NCBI GenBank assembly: GCA_022773965.1
Contig: JALFNQ010000040.1
Location: 1-60,607, forward strand
DNA: 60,607 nt
DNA from: Lachnospiraceae bacterium
Lineage (GTDB): Bacteria; Bacillota; Clostridia; Lachnospirales; Lachnospiraceae
Direction of reading: 5' to 3'
Shown here: positions 32,121 to 41,742 of the stretch, piece by piece
How the letters are laid out: each line of letters opens with the position of its first letter
Position numbering within the stretch: the first letter of the stretch is position 1
Program-made: the position numbers and the translations under genes
Notes under the pieces: generated by a model
Told to the model about the DNA's origin: nothing
Databases searched by the model: none
The model's input: the letters and a program-made list of their open reading frames with translations, nothing else

Positions 32121-34826
32121 TTAATGCGTCCCCCAGCTCTCATAATCGCTGTGCAGCGTATACTTTGTATCAAACAACAGGCAGTCGCCGTCCGCAAACA
32201 AAAAACGATTTCCGAGACCATCCATTCGCTCATAGGAAAATCCCTGTAAGCGCCACATATTACAATAACCGCGCACGCTGTTTCCTGTGTTCGCATAGCT
32301 TAAGTGCCCTGTCTGGTCAGAATCCGCTGCATAGGAGCGCACCTCAAACTGCACCAGCAGATAACCGTCCCGGAGGAATACCGGATCCTGCTGCCGGATG
32401 CGCCCGCCATGCTGTCTGATATAGCTGTCCAGATCAACGTCCGCGTCCACCAGATACAGATCCGGAGACAGCTGATACTCTCCATCCCACACCTGCACCG
32501 ACTGCGCACAAATCTGCGGATCAGAAACATTTCGCGTCTCCACCGGCACAAAGCTTCGGTTTCTCGCAGTCAAAAGCAGGATCTGATACACCTCAGATAA
32601 ATCCTTTTTTCGATACAGGTGCACCCGCTGGCGTCTGCTGCCATCCCGGGAGATATAATAATAAGTAGGAAGTAGTGCAACCTGCGCCTCATCTCCACGC
32701 ATATCACCGACGGTTTTCAGCTGGATCTTCACACGATAACCCAGTCCCGCCGCATGCGCAGACCGGTTATACGGATGATCTCCCTGCAAAACCGGCAGAA
32801 TACCCTGTGAGAGGCGCGCAGAAAACAGATCTCCCTCCAGATTGTTTCTTCCCACCCAAAAGGCATACCGGCTGTTGGATCCATCTGCCCTGTAAAATAC
32901 GCTGCGCCACCGGGGATAATCCACAATATCCGTCACTGCCAGATCATACATCCGGCCAACGACTGTCACAGTCAATTCATCGTAGGCACCATACTCAGAC
33001 AGGTCCATATTTGCCAGATACCCGTTTTTGTCAATTCCTCCACGCTTTGCCGCTGCATTTTTGGCAATTGTCCGGTACCGGATCCGGTAATCCCCCTCAT
33101 GAACACCTACCGGAAGATAAAATGTCTGGCTTTCCGATGGCAGGTCGATCCACGTATTTTTGTCATACCGGACATTGTCTGCATATACTTCAAATGGAAA
33201 CCGGATCTGACGCAGCGCCGTGTACGTCGCATAATCCCTCGTTTTGTACCCCTTCTGGTCCTTATGGGTTCCAACTGTGGAAATCCCAACGAGAAAGCTT
33301 CTTCCCAGCACAAGACTCATATATTTTGTCGGAACGATCTGCTGATTATGGGCAATATCATCGGAAATTCCGCCCTTACAGACCACAGGTGTATGGACAA
33401 CCACCTCATTCACATGCTTTACCACATGCTCCCTGATATTCTGCTCCAGCACATTCCGGTAAACCGCCACCGCATAAGTATCATAGACGTCATTTTTCTT
33501 AGTATGCGGAATGATCATATCTGCACTTTGATAAGGCCTCAATCGGGCACCGCTCTGCTCCATTGGCTGTGGAGCAGATGCTTTGACCGTGGAACCGTCC
33601 AAAATCGTCTCTCCATCGATCCCCAATACATCATTTCTTACCGTCACATCTCCTGCCACCGAATCAGCGATCTGCTGGAGCTCCTGGCCGCTGATACAAT
33701 TTCCTTCCGTAAGGTCTCCCCCATACACTGACGTGGAAAAAGACGGGATTTCCAAATATTTTTCCCGATTCCGCTCAAGCGTCAGCTCCATTTGATATAA
33801 TCTTTCAGATTCTAACGGAACGACAGGGAGCGCTTCATTTTCTGTAATTACCTGCTCCAAAGCGTACAAATGCAATTCCTTGATCCGGTAGTAGGAATAT
33901 GGGCGGCTGGCATAATAGGTCGATCTGCTGGTAAAAGACCGGCTGACCGGCCCTTCCTCCGTCTCCTCCGTATACGTATATGTCACATTGATCGTGACAG
34001 GCACTGCTGCCGTTCCATAATAGTGTGTAAATATCACCCGATAGTAATATTTCTGCAACTGCCCTGTCACCAGCGCCTCCTCGCCGGTAGGTATCCCCTT
34101 TTCTACATCAAATTTTGGTTCATCTTTGGATGCAGCCTGTACATACACTTCATTGCAGTTCGCCCGCTCCTTTGTGCCATACACGATTTTCACCTGATCT
34201 TCCTGCGCCTCTTCCGGCACCAGCATGTCAGGCAACGGCGGAAAATAGAGGGCTTTATTAAAATGTGTCCGCAGTCCCTGTACATCCGCCCAGTCTCTCG
34301 CATTCATGATCCCATATGCCGTCGTGTACACTTCCCCACGCAAAATGCCATTTGCATCCATAGAGCCCAGCGTCCGGCCATTTTCCACGATCGTCATGAT
34401 CGCGTCCAGATAGACTGTCCCACCATTTTGATACAGATCCTTTTGCCAGTCCTCCGACGCCTCACCAATCTTTGCAAAGATCAATGCCTTGTCACATTTA
34501 AAATAAGTAAACACATAATCCGGATCTGAAGGATCAGGCACAGATGCACCATTCTGCTCCAGCCTTAAGCGCACGCTGGATGTGTGGTCCGAAGACGCCT
34601 GCGTACGCTTCAGCGTCCACCCGATCGTCTTATAGCGCACACTGCTACCCGCTTTTTTATCCCGTGTTGTCATCAGAAGATTTCCATTGGAATCAAATTT
34701 CAGACTTTCGTGATAGAGATCTGTTTCATCCGCAGACACAGCGAGCGGCCGAAACAGACATACCGCTAAAAACAGCCAGAGCCACAGGGCGACCCGTGCT
34801 GCAGATACCGGTTTTTGCTTGTTCAT
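32121..34826 (-). CDS. Large secreted protein of unknown function (DUF5704-like)
   Basis: 901 residues. Signal peptide about 1-32 (ALWLWLFLAVCLFRPLAVSA). No transmembrane tail or LPXTG. The sequence is uniformly beta-rich with many Tyr and Arg residues (YVFTYFKCDKALIFAKIGEA, IGWTLKRTQAS, VNVTYTYTEET-like strands). It resembles the DUF5704 proteins of Clostridia in overall character, from memory only. It overlaps nothing and sits between spmB and a divergent hydrolase, without a LytTR-type site upstream. Function unknown; could be a structural surface protein. Confidence 0.7.
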   Translation of the reverse strand: MNKQKPVSAARVALWLWLFLAVCLFRPLAVSADETDLYHESLKFDSNGNLLMTTRDKKAGSSVRYKTIGWTLKRTQASSDHTSSVRLRLEQNGASVPDPSDPDYVFTYFKCDKALIFAKIGEASEDWQKDLYQNGGTVYLDAIMTIVENGRTLGSMDANGILRGEVYTTAYGIMNARDWADVQGLRTHFNKALYFPPLPDMLVPEEAQEDQVKIVYGTKERANCNEVYVQAASKDEPKFDVEKGIPTGEEALVTGQLQKYYYRVIFTHYYGTAAVPVTINVTYTYTEETEEGPVSRSFTSRSTYYASRPYSYYRIKELHLYALEQVITENEALPVVPLESERLYQMELTLERNREKYLEIPSFSTSVYGGDLTEGNCISGQELQQIADSVAGDVTVRNDVLGIDGETILDGSTVKASAPQPMEQSGARLRPYQSADMIIPHTKKNDVYDTYAVAVYRNVLEQNIREHVVKHVNEVVVHTPVVCKGGISDDIAHNQQIVPTKYMSLVLGRSFLVGISTVGTHKDQKGYKTRDYATYTALRQIRFPFEVYADNVRYDKNTWIDLPSESQTFYLPVGVHEGDYRIRYRTIAKNAAAKRGGIDKNGYLANMDLSEYGAYDELTVTVVGRMYDLAVTDIVDYPRWRSVFYRADGSNSRYAFWVGRNNLEGDLFSARLSQGILPVLQGDHPYNRSAHAAGLGYRVKIQLKTVGDMRGDEAQVALLPTYYYISRDGSRRQRVHLYRKKDLSEVYQILLLTARNRSFVPVETRNVSDPQICAQSVQVWDGEYQLSPDLYLVDADVDLDSYIRQHGGRIRQQDPVFLRDGYLLVQFEVRSYAADSDQTGHLSYANTGNSVRGYCNMWRLQGFSYERMDGLGNRFLFADGDCLLFDTKYTLHSDYESWGTH

Positions 34827-34927
34827 TGAAATCCCTCCTTGTGATTCATATTACAGGGATTCGGAACATAGAATCTAAAGACATTAGAATTAGGGCTTTA
34901 TTTTAGCATAGTCCCGGAAAAAGTGCA

Positions 34928-36742
34928 ATGACAGGTATCGAAATAAAAACGATGATCAAAAAAGAATCTCACTTCAACAAAACAAGGCTTGGAATCCGGC
35001 TGGCAGGTCTGGGACTATGCATTGCCATACTTTTTACCGGCAGCATGTCTGCTTTTTCCTCATTACAAAAGAAAAAACAGCCGGATTTTTCCTCCTACAC
35101 GCAAATGCTCTTTCAGGATCAGCTGGCCTCTGACACCATCGGGCTCCATTACACGCTCGCCCATCCGGAAAACTACGGCATCACAGAGCACGAGGTCTCA
35201 CTCGGCTCACTGGATGAGACAACCGTTCTTTCCACACGTCTATCCTGCGAAAATATCCGCGCCGCCTGTGAGAAATTTGATTATGATACACTCCCTGTCA
35301 GCCAGCGGCTGACCTATGATATTTTAAACTATACGCTGGAGCAGAATCTGACAGGCTGCGCCTATTACTACTATCAAGAACCACTAAACCCCATCAATGG
35401 CATTCAGGCAGAGCTTCCGATTTTGCTGGCAGAATATACCTTTCGGAATACTTCTGATGTAGAAGACTATCTCTCACTGCTGTCAGCCGTACCGGACTAC
35501 TTTTCGGATCTTATCACCTTCGAGGAACAAAAAGCGGCAAAAGGACTTTTTATGCCCACCTTTGCCACGGATGCGATCATCGCCCAGCTATCCTCTCAGC
35601 TAAATCCACCTGCCTTTTCCTGCCTGACAGAAACCTTTCCGGAAAAACTGGCGAAGGTTCCCGGTCTGGATGCGGCGTACCAGACGGCTTACTTAGAAGA
35701 ACACCAGTCCCTCATCGATGAATGTCTGGTTCCTTCATATGAAAATCTCAGCCATGCACTCTCCCGGCTGCGGGAAACATCCAAAAATGAAGGCGGGCTC
35801 TGCCAGCTTCCAAAGGGATCAGACTACTATTCCTACCTTGTGAAAAAAACGACAGCAAGCGCACATTCTGTCACAGAATTAAATGAAATGATCGCAGAAA
35901 AAAGACATAAAGATCTGTCTGAACTTGGAAAAATTATAAATTCTAACCCCGAGATTTTGTCCGAAATGTCTCATGTGAAATTAAACTGGAACACACCGAA
36001 GCAGATGCTGGAGCACTTGAAATCATGCATGTCTGTGGATTTCCCGGATCCCCCGGACAATGAATATGAAATAAAAACGGTAGAACCGGCCATGCAAAAA
36101 TATCTCTCTCCGGCCTTCTACCTCACCGCACCCATCGATGACCCGGACGAGAACAACATTTACATTAACCCGGCATACACCCGGTCTGAGATCGAACTCT
36201 TTACCACACTTGCGCATGAAGGCTATCCCGGTCATCTGTATGAGACGATCAGCTCTTATGAACAGGGCTTTGCTCCTCTGCGCCATGTATTAAACTTCGG
36301 GGGCTACACCGAGGGCTGGGCTACCTATGTAGAAATGCAATCCTATGATTATGCCGGACTTGATGATACACTTGCACGTGCACTGCAGCTCAACGCCTCA
36401 GCCACCTTAAGCCTCTATGCATCTATTGATATCGGTGTTCATGCGGAAGGATGGGATCGTAATATTGTACTGGAATTCCTCTCTGATTTTGGAATCACCT
36501 CTGTTGAGGCCGCAGATCATGTATATGAGCTTGTTGTAGAAACACCTGCAAACTACTTAAAGTATTACGTAGGATACCTGGAATTTCTGGAACTAAAAAA
36601 AGATGCCATGCTCCGATACGGCTCTGATTACAACGAAAAAGCATTTCATCAGGCACTGCTCGCCATCGGTCCGGCACCTTTTTCCATTATCAAAAACTAT
36701 TTACCTCTTTTTTATTATGACTCTTCCGACAACAATGCCTGA
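34928..36742 (+). CDS. Exported DUF885-family metallohydrolase/peptidase
   Basis: 604 residues. A basic N-terminus and hydrophobic stretch (LGIRLAGLGLCIAILFTGSM) form a signal peptide or membrane anchor. The DUF885 domain fills the rest, with the metal-binding motif TLAHEGYPGHLYETI (HExxPGH), GYTEGWATYVEMQS and TPANYLKYYVGYLEFLELK. DUF885 proteins resemble zinc carboxypeptidases, and some act on dipeptides. It starts with GGAAAAAG upstream and is divergent from the 901-residue gene. Its last 28 bases overlap the end of rsmI on the other strand. Confidence 0.85.
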   Translation: MTGIEIKTMIKKESHFNKTRLGIRLAGLGLCIAILFTGSMSAFSSLQKKKQPDFSSYTQMLFQDQLASDTIGLHYTLAHPENYGITEHEVSLGSLDETTVLSTRLSCENIRAACEKFDYDTLPVSQRLTYDILNYTLEQNLTGCAYYYYQEPLNPINGIQAELPILLAEYTFRNTSDVEDYLSLLSAVPDYFSDLITFEEQKAAKGLFMPTFATDAIIAQLSSQLNPPAFSCLTETFPEKLAKVPGLDAAYQTAYLEEHQSLIDECLVPSYENLSHALSRLRETSKNEGGLCQLPKGSDYYSYLVKKTTASAHSVTELNEMIAEKRHKDLSELGKIINSNPEILSEMSHVKLNWNTPKQMLEHLKSCMSVDFPDPPDNEYEIKTVEPAMQKYLSPAFYLTAPIDDPDENNIYINPAYTRSEIELFTTLAHEGYPGHLYETISSYEQGFAPLRHVLNFGGYTEGWATYVEMQSYDYAGLDDTLARALQLNASATLSLYASIDIGVHAEGWDRNIVLEFLSDFGITSVEAADHVYELVVETPANYLKYYVGYLEFLELKKDAMLRYGSDYNEKAFHQALLAIGPAPFSIIKNYLPLFYYDSSDNNA

Positions 36743-37569
36743 TAGACATCACGCTTTGAGATTCCCCGATCCTTTGCCACCAGCTTCATGGCCTCCTTGC
36801 GGGGAATCTCTTTTGCTTCGTAGATTGCCATATGTTCGGAAAATGACAGCTCCTCCCAGGCTTCTCTCGCCTGTTCTTCCATTTCCTTCCGGTCTCGTCC
36901 GGCAATTATAAGGACATATTCCCCCCGTGGTTCATGGTCTTTATAATATAATAGGACATCTTCTAAGGTCGTTTTTTGAACTTCTTCATGTTTCTTCGTC
37001 AACTCCCTGCACAGGGAAATCGAACGGTTTCCAAGCACCTCAAGCAGTTCTTCCAGTGTCGCGATCAGATGATGCGGCGCTTCATAGAGAATGATCGTCC
37101 GTGTCTCTGTCTTCAGCTCTTCCAATATTTTTGCCCGTTCCTTCTTTTCACGGGGCAAAAAAGCCTCGAAGGCAAAGCGTCTGGTGGGCTGCCCGGACAT
37201 GGTCAGCGCGGTGATACATGCTGCCGCCCCCGGAAGAGACGTCACATGCATGCCCGCTTCCAGTGCGATGCGCACCAGCTCCTCCCCCGGATCGGAGATT
37301 CCCGGCGTTCCGGCATCTGTGATAAGTGCAATATTTTTTCCCTGACGCAGCTGCTCGATCAGCTGATATGCCTTTTCAATTTTATTATACTCATGATAGC
37401 TCGTCATCGGCGTATGGATCTCAAAATGATTGAGCAGCTTTATGGAATTTCTTGTATCCTCCGCTGCGATCAGATCCACTTCCTTTAACGTGCGCAGCAC
37501 GCGGTACGTGATATCCTCCAGATTTCCGATCGGTGTTGCACATAAATATAAGGTTCCGTTAGTATCCAT
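36715..37569 (-). CDS. rsmI: 16S rRNA (cytidine1402-2'-O)-methyltransferase
   Basis: 284 residues from ATG 37569 (the longer frame extends into trmN6). MDTNGTLYLCATPIGNLEDI start, then EDTRNSIKLLNHF, ITDAGTPGISDPGEELVR (the SAM-binding TP-methylase GTPGxSDPG), LPGAAACITALTMSG and FEAFLPREKKER. It methylates C1402 of 16S rRNA near the P site. It overlaps the end of trmN6 by 11 bases and is the last gene of the ricT-holB cluster, as in Bacillus. Confidence 0.96.
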   Translation of the reverse strand: MDTNGTLYLCATPIGNLEDITYRVLRTLKEVDLIAAEDTRNSIKLLNHFEIHTPMTSYHEYNKIEKAYQLIEQLRQGKNIALITDAGTPGISDPGEELVRIALEAGMHVTSLPGAAACITALTMSGQPTRRFAFEAFLPREKKERAKILEELKTETRTIILYEAPHHLIATLEELLEVLGNRSISLCRELTKKHEEVQKTTLEDVLLYYKDHEPRGEYVLIIAGRDRKEMEEQAREAWEELSFSEHMAIYEAKEIPRKEAMKLVAKDRGISKRDVYQALLSEES

Positions 37570-38344
37570 AGACTTCCGTGATCTCCTCCGTATATTTTCC
37601 AGGCTCCCGAAATACAATGACCGGTTTTTCCACCGTCAACCTTGCATTTCCGCCGCGCAAGCCCTCGATCAGCACCATATTTGGCTCCTTGTCTACAAAG
37701 GGATGCACCATTTTCATGCGTTTTGGTTCAATACCGTATTCATGCATCAGGCAAAAGATCTCAACTAAACGAAAAGGCCTGTGCACCATATAAAAACGAC
37801 CCTTTGGCTTTAGCAGCTTTGCACTCTGCTTTATGATATCCTCCAGCGTACAAAAGACCTCATGTCTGGCGATGGTTTTTGCCTCATCCGCATTTTGCAG
37901 ACCATGCTGTCCGATCATGTAAGGCGGATTCGTTGTGATCACATCAAAAGAAGATGCCCCAAACAACGTCGAAGCATCCTTGATATCACCGATCACAATC
38001 TCGATTTTTTTCTCCAGCCCGTTGTAAGCCACACTGCGACGCGCCATATCCGCACTCTCCGGCTGGATTTCCAGTCCGGTAAAATGCTCACCCGGCGTTT
38101 TTGCCTCCAGTAAAATGGGGATGATACCTGTCCCTGTTCCAAGATCCAATACCCGTTCTCCCCGCTTTACCTGGGCAAACCCAGATAAAAGCACTGCATC
38201 CATGCCAAAACAAAAACGCTTCTCACTCTGAATGATCCGGTAGCCATTGCGCTCCAGATCATCCAGCCTCTCTCCCGGCTTTAAAAGGTAACAGCTGTGC
38301 TCACGAAGGCTTTGATTCTGAGGGCTGTCTGTCTGCCCCGGCAT
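37559..38344 (-). CDS. trmN6: tRNA1(Val) (adenine37-N6)-methyltransferase-type SAM methyltransferase
   Basis: 261 residues from ATG 38344 (GTGGAGA site upstream). The longer frame from 38545 lies inside the ricT tail and is low-complexity, so I reject it. SAM motif VLDLGTGTGIIPILL, ITTNPPYM (NPPY of N6-adenine methylases), and RFYMVHRPFRLVEI. It corresponds to Bacillus YabB in gene order. It overlaps ricT by 44 bases and rsmI by 11 bases, indicating a compact operon. Confidence 0.92.
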   Translation of the reverse strand: MPGQTDSPQNQSLREHSCYLLKPGERLDDLERNGYRIIQSEKRFCFGMDAVLLSGFAQVKRGERVLDLGTGTGIIPILLEAKTPGEHFTGLEIQPESADMARRSVAYNGLEKKIEIVIGDIKDASTLFGASSFDVITTNPPYMIGQHGLQNADEAKTIARHEVFCTLEDIIKQSAKLLKPKGRFYMVHRPFRLVEIFCLMHEYGIEPKRMKMVHPFVDKEPNMVLIEGLRGGNARLTVEKPVIVFREPGKYTEEITEVYGY

Positions 38345-39590
38345 TTGTCTTGTCTCCACGGTCTGTACGATCCTTTCCCCGATCCTTATTCCGGTTTCTG
38401 TAGTGATGGTTCCGTCGCTGATTCTGGTCGCGGTTTTCACGATTTTCCTGGTTTTCACGATAATCGCGGTTTTCACGCTCATTGCGCTTGTCCCCATCTT
38501 TCTGTGCCTGCGCATCTCTTCGGTCACGATTTTTATTCCGATCACGATCTTTGCGTTCTCTTACTTCCCGGTTTTGCTCACGGTTTTCACGTCCCTGACT
38601 TCTGCCTTCGCGGTTCTGATCACGATTTTCGCGCTCCTCACGATCCTGTCCGCGGCGTCCATCCCGTTTCTCGCGTTCAGGCTTTTGGGACGGCTGGTTT
38701 TCAGGCTCTTCCAACTCCTCATCTGCAAGACCTTCCAGTTCCTCCAGTTCTTTGGCAGAAAGCTTTACGTTCTTCTTGCGGGGTCTGAATTTTAACTCAT
38801 CTACATCATACTCGTGAAGCTCCTTCTCATCATCCACCTCAATCAGAACCTTCACCTTCTGTCGCATTACATTCACACTCTGTACTTCACCCACCTGACC
38901 TGTGGCCGTAGTGACAGAATCACCCACACCCGGCAGACGGCTGTTCAGATATTCGTATGTCTCCTCCTCGTTTTTCAGACAGCACATGAGACGGCCGCAA
39001 ACACCGGAGATCTTTGTGGGATTCAATGACAGATTCTGCTCCTTCGCCATCTTGATCGACACCGGAACAAAATCAGAAAGATAGGAACAGCAGCACAGCT
39101 CTCTTCCGCAAATGCCGATTCCACCAAGCATCTTTGTCTCATCCCTCACACCGATCTGACGCAATTCAATACGGGTGCGGAACACGCTTGCCAGATCCTT
39201 CACCAACTCGCGAAAATCAATTCGTCCATCCGCAGTAAAGTAGAACAGCAGTTTATTATTATCAAAGGTATATTCCGCCTGTACAAGCTTCATTTCCAGA
39301 CCGTGCTTTGCAATCTTTTCCAGACAGGTCTTGTACGCACTCTTTTCCCGCTCCTTATTCCGCTCTACCGTCTTTGTATCCTCCTCGGTAGCAACCCGGA
39401 TCACCGGCTTTAAGGGCTGTACCACCTGATCATCCGCCACCTCTCTGGGCGCGATCAGAACGGTTCCGTATTCAATTCCCCGGGCAGTCTCCACGATGGC
39501 GTGACTCCCCACTTCCATTTCGAAATCCTGCGGATCAAAATAATAGATCTTTCCCGCATTTCGAAATCGGATTCCTACTACTTTTATCAT
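38301..39590 (-). CDS. ricT: PSP1-domain protein RicT (YaaT) with a long charged tail
   Basis: 429 residues, against about 275 in Bacillus. The conserved part (1 to about 270) has MIKVVGIRFRNAGKIYYFDP, YTFDNNKLLFYFTADGRIDF, the cysteine cluster GICGRELCCCSYL and SGVCGRLMCCLKNE, and the PSP1 core. RicT forms an iron-sulfur complex with RicA/RicF that stimulates RNase Y and is needed for sporulation phosphorelay in Bacillus. The extra C-terminus (about 290-429) is almost only E, R, D, N, Q and G in 5-8-residue repeats (RENREQNRE, DRDRNKNRDRR). Confidence 0.93.
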   Translation of the reverse strand: MIKVVGIRFRNAGKIYYFDPQDFEMEVGSHAIVETARGIEYGTVLIAPREVADDQVVQPLKPVIRVATEEDTKTVERNKEREKSAYKTCLEKIAKHGLEMKLVQAEYTFDNNKLLFYFTADGRIDFRELVKDLASVFRTRIELRQIGVRDETKMLGGIGICGRELCCCSYLSDFVPVSIKMAKEQNLSLNPTKISGVCGRLMCCLKNEEETYEYLNSRLPGVGDSVTTATGQVGEVQSVNVMRQKVKVLIEVDDEKELHEYDVDELKFRPRKKNVKLSAKELEELEGLADEELEEPENQPSQKPEREKRDGRRGQDREERENRDQNREGRSQGRENREQNREVRERKDRDRNKNRDRRDAQAQKDGDKRNERENRDYRENQENRENRDQNQRRNHHYRNRNKDRGKDRTDRGDKTNAGADRQPSESKPS

Positions 39591-39591
39591 C

Positions 39592-40581
39592 TCAATTCTC
39601 CTTTAATGTCAACAACAAAAGCTCTATGACAAGCTCAAAATTCACATTCGCATCCAGACGCATCTTTGCCTTTTCCAGACCCTCCAGTATCAGCTCGATT
39701 CCATGATAGGAACTGGTATTCGCCTGCTTTTTGATTTCATAGACCTCATCCTTAAAAATCAGTCCATTTACGTCCGCTGTTGCCTTATATAATAACACAT
39801 CCCGATACCAAATCATCATGATATCGAAAAAATCGTTGATATCCAGTTTATATTCACTGATGTGCTTTACCGCACCGATCATTTCAGACAGCTCAATATC
39901 TTTCACCCGCTTTACCAGCTGAAGCGCAGCTTCCTTGATCTCATTAAAATGCGCAGAAGATGCCAGTGTCACGGCTTTTCCAACGATTCCCTGTGAAAAA
40001 TCCACACAGAGATCTGCCTGATAATCTACCACACCACATTTTTTCATAAGAAAATCCTTCAGCTTATCATCTGCAACCGGCCTTAGATCCAGACGGATAC
40101 AGCGTGAGAGGATCGTGGGCAAAAACAGATCTGCATTGGTCGTCAAAAGCAGGATCACACCGTATGCCGGTGGCTCCTCGATGGTTTTGAGCAGTGCATT
40201 TTGCGCCTGTACATTCATCTTTTCCGCCTCATCGACAATGTAAATCTTGTAAGGACTGCTGTAAGGCTTGATTACAATGTCCTGATTGATCTGCACGCGA
40301 ATATCATCTACACTGATCGTATTAGGCTTCGCATGCTGCACATAAATAATGTCCGGATGGTTATGACTCCGGGCCTGTTTGCAGGAATGACATTCCCCAC
40401 AGGCTTCCGTTTCCTTCTTCTCACACTGAAGTGCAGCTGCAAATGCCTCAGCGATCATCCGCTTGCCGGATGACTCCGGCGCATTGAAAATATAGGCATG
40501 GCTCACTTTCCCCATGCGGATCGCATTCTGCAGGTGTTCAATGATCTGTTCGTTTCCCAATATATCTGAAAAAGCTGCCAT
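39592..40581 (-). CDS. holB: DNA polymerase III subunit delta'
   Basis: 329 residues. MAAFSDILGNEQIIEHLQNA start, a partial P-loop FNAPESSGKRMIAEAF, zinc cysteines CEKKETEACGECHSCKQA, IYIVDEAEKMNVQAQNALLK, IEEPPAYGVILLLTTN and LPTILSRCI (SRC motif of clamp-loader subunits). It is the stator of the clamp loader that places the sliding clamp on DNA. It sits between yaaR and ricT, with one base between its stop and the ricT start, as in Bacillus. Confidence 0.95.
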   Translation of the reverse strand: MAAFSDILGNEQIIEHLQNAIRMGKVSHAYIFNAPESSGKRMIAEAFAAALQCEKKETEACGECHSCKQARSHNHPDIIYVQHAKPNTISVDDIRVQINQDIVIKPYSSPYKIYIVDEAEKMNVQAQNALLKTIEEPPAYGVILLLTTNADLFLPTILSRCIRLDLRPVADDKLKDFLMKKCGVVDYQADLCVDFSQGIVGKAVTLASSAHFNEIKEAALQLVKRVKDIELSEMIGAVKHISEYKLDINDFFDIMMIWYRDVLLYKATADVNGLIFKDEVYEIKKQANTSSYHGIELILEGLEKAKMRLDANVNFELVIELLLLTLKEN

Positions 40582-40591
40582 AAGTGCCTCC

Positions 40592-41035
40592 TTACGTTAA
40601 TATATCCAAAAGTAACCCTTCAATTTCACCGATACGGCTCAAAATATCAATCTGATTCTTTTCATCCTCCACCAGCTCCTGTGCCAGTTCGTCCAGATTC
40701 TCATCGATCAGGCGGATAATACCATACACACGATGCCGCCCTCTGTGATCTAAAAAATTCTCTCTGGAGAACTTATGGGAACGATTTACGATCTCATTCA
40801 AAAAATCCCTGATCAGCCCCCGGTAACGTTTCATCTCACGGATATCCATATGTCTCGCGATCAACTTGCCCTGTACATTAATATCCTGAAGCATTCGGTT
40901 GATCTTTGTCTGAAGATCTGCATCCTCGATCGCACTCGTCAATGTAAAGCGAAAGCTGTCATCTACCTGCTGTACATCATTTGTCTGCCTGACCGATGAC
41001 AGCGGAGTTGTTCCATTTACTTTAAAATTATCCAT
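40592..41035 (-). CDS. yaaR: YaaR-family (DUF327) protein
   Basis: 147 residues, mainly helical: FRFTLTSAIEDADLQTKINR, MLQDINVQGKLIARHMDIRE, MKRYRGLIRDFLNEIV and RVYGIIRLIDENLDELAQEL. This matches the DUF327 family found between tmk and holB in Firmicutes; function not established. Ten bases separate it from holB. Confidence 0.9.
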   Translation of the reverse strand: MDNFKVNGTTPLSSVRQTNDVQQVDDSFRFTLTSAIEDADLQTKINRMLQDINVQGKLIARHMDIREMKRYRGLIRDFLNEIVNRSHKFSRENFLDHRGRHRVYGIIRLIDENLDELAQELVEDEKNQIDILSRIGEIEGLLLDILT

Positions 41036-41038
41036 ATT

Positions 41039-41641
41039 TCACCTGTTTTGTATTTCGTGGATATAGGCAGCTACCTGAGCTACCGTCTCATCCAGCACAA
41101 CATTCTGAAAAATCGGCTGTATCTGTGCACACTGTAGATTTTCTGTCGAAAAATCCTCCTCATCCGCCAGAAAACGCCGGCACATCTCCTTGTAGCGGGG
41201 CTGTAACTGTGCCCGCTCACGATCCAGTGCCCGCTGCAGCCGCAATCCGTCATCCACTTCCAAATACACCGGAACAAGACGATCTGCTCCAAAATGATCC
41301 CGCAGTCTCACATACGCTTCCAGCGTATTGATTGTCAGATAATCCTGATGCACCACATCCAGCTTGTCATGTGCAACCGTAAAATAATGCCAGATTCCAT
41401 GCATCGTATCATAGGAGCGGCATTCTATAATCCTGCCTTCCTCCTGAAGCTGATGAAATTGTTTATCTGTATAAAAATAATACTCTTCCCCATCACGCTC
41501 ACCTTCCCGGATTGGGCGCGTCGTCCCTGTCACCAGCCGATGCAGTCCCAGTTTCTCATCTGCCAACAGCCTTTGATAAACCGTGTCTTTTCCGGAGGAG
41601 CTTTTTCCCATGAGACAAAATATATAACTCACCTGTCGCAC
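41039..41641 (-). CDS. Guanylate-kinase-like nucleotide kinase
   Basis: 200 residues. The annotated start is a GTG at 41641 close to AAAGGA; a GTG nine bases later or the ATG before GKSSSGK are alternatives. P-loop FCLMGKSSSGKDTVYQRLL, then VTGTTRPIREGERDGEEYYF, the guanylate-kinase GMP-binding pattern (TTRPxRxGExDGxxYxF). The lid and C-terminal helix are shorter than in Gmk. Genomically it occupies the slot of thymidylate kinase (tmk) in the Bacillus yaaO-tmk-yaaR-holB order. Whether it phosphorylates GMP or another nucleotide is unknown. Confidence 0.8.
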   Translation of the reverse strand: MRQVSYIFCLMGKSSSGKDTVYQRLLADEKLGLHRLVTGTTRPIREGERDGEEYYFYTDKQFHQLQEEGRIIECRSYDTMHGIWHYFTVAHDKLDVVHQDYLTINTLEAYVRLRDHFGADRLVPVYLEVDDGLRLQRALDRERAQLQPRYKEMCRRFLADEEDFSTENLQCAQIQPIFQNVVLDETVAQVAAYIHEIQNR

Positions 41642-41742
41642 ATTTCCTTTCAGGGACCTTCTGGATCATCAGCCCCATTATTTCATATTTTTTTGACTTA
41701 CTCTGACGTAATTAGTATACTCTAATCTTTTAAGCATTGCAA

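Noticed and set aside
38345-38545. Longer trmN6 start at 38545
   Set aside because: The extra 67 residues come from the low-complexity DNA of the ricT tail read in another frame and have no counterpart in TrmN6; a ribosome binding site supports 38344.
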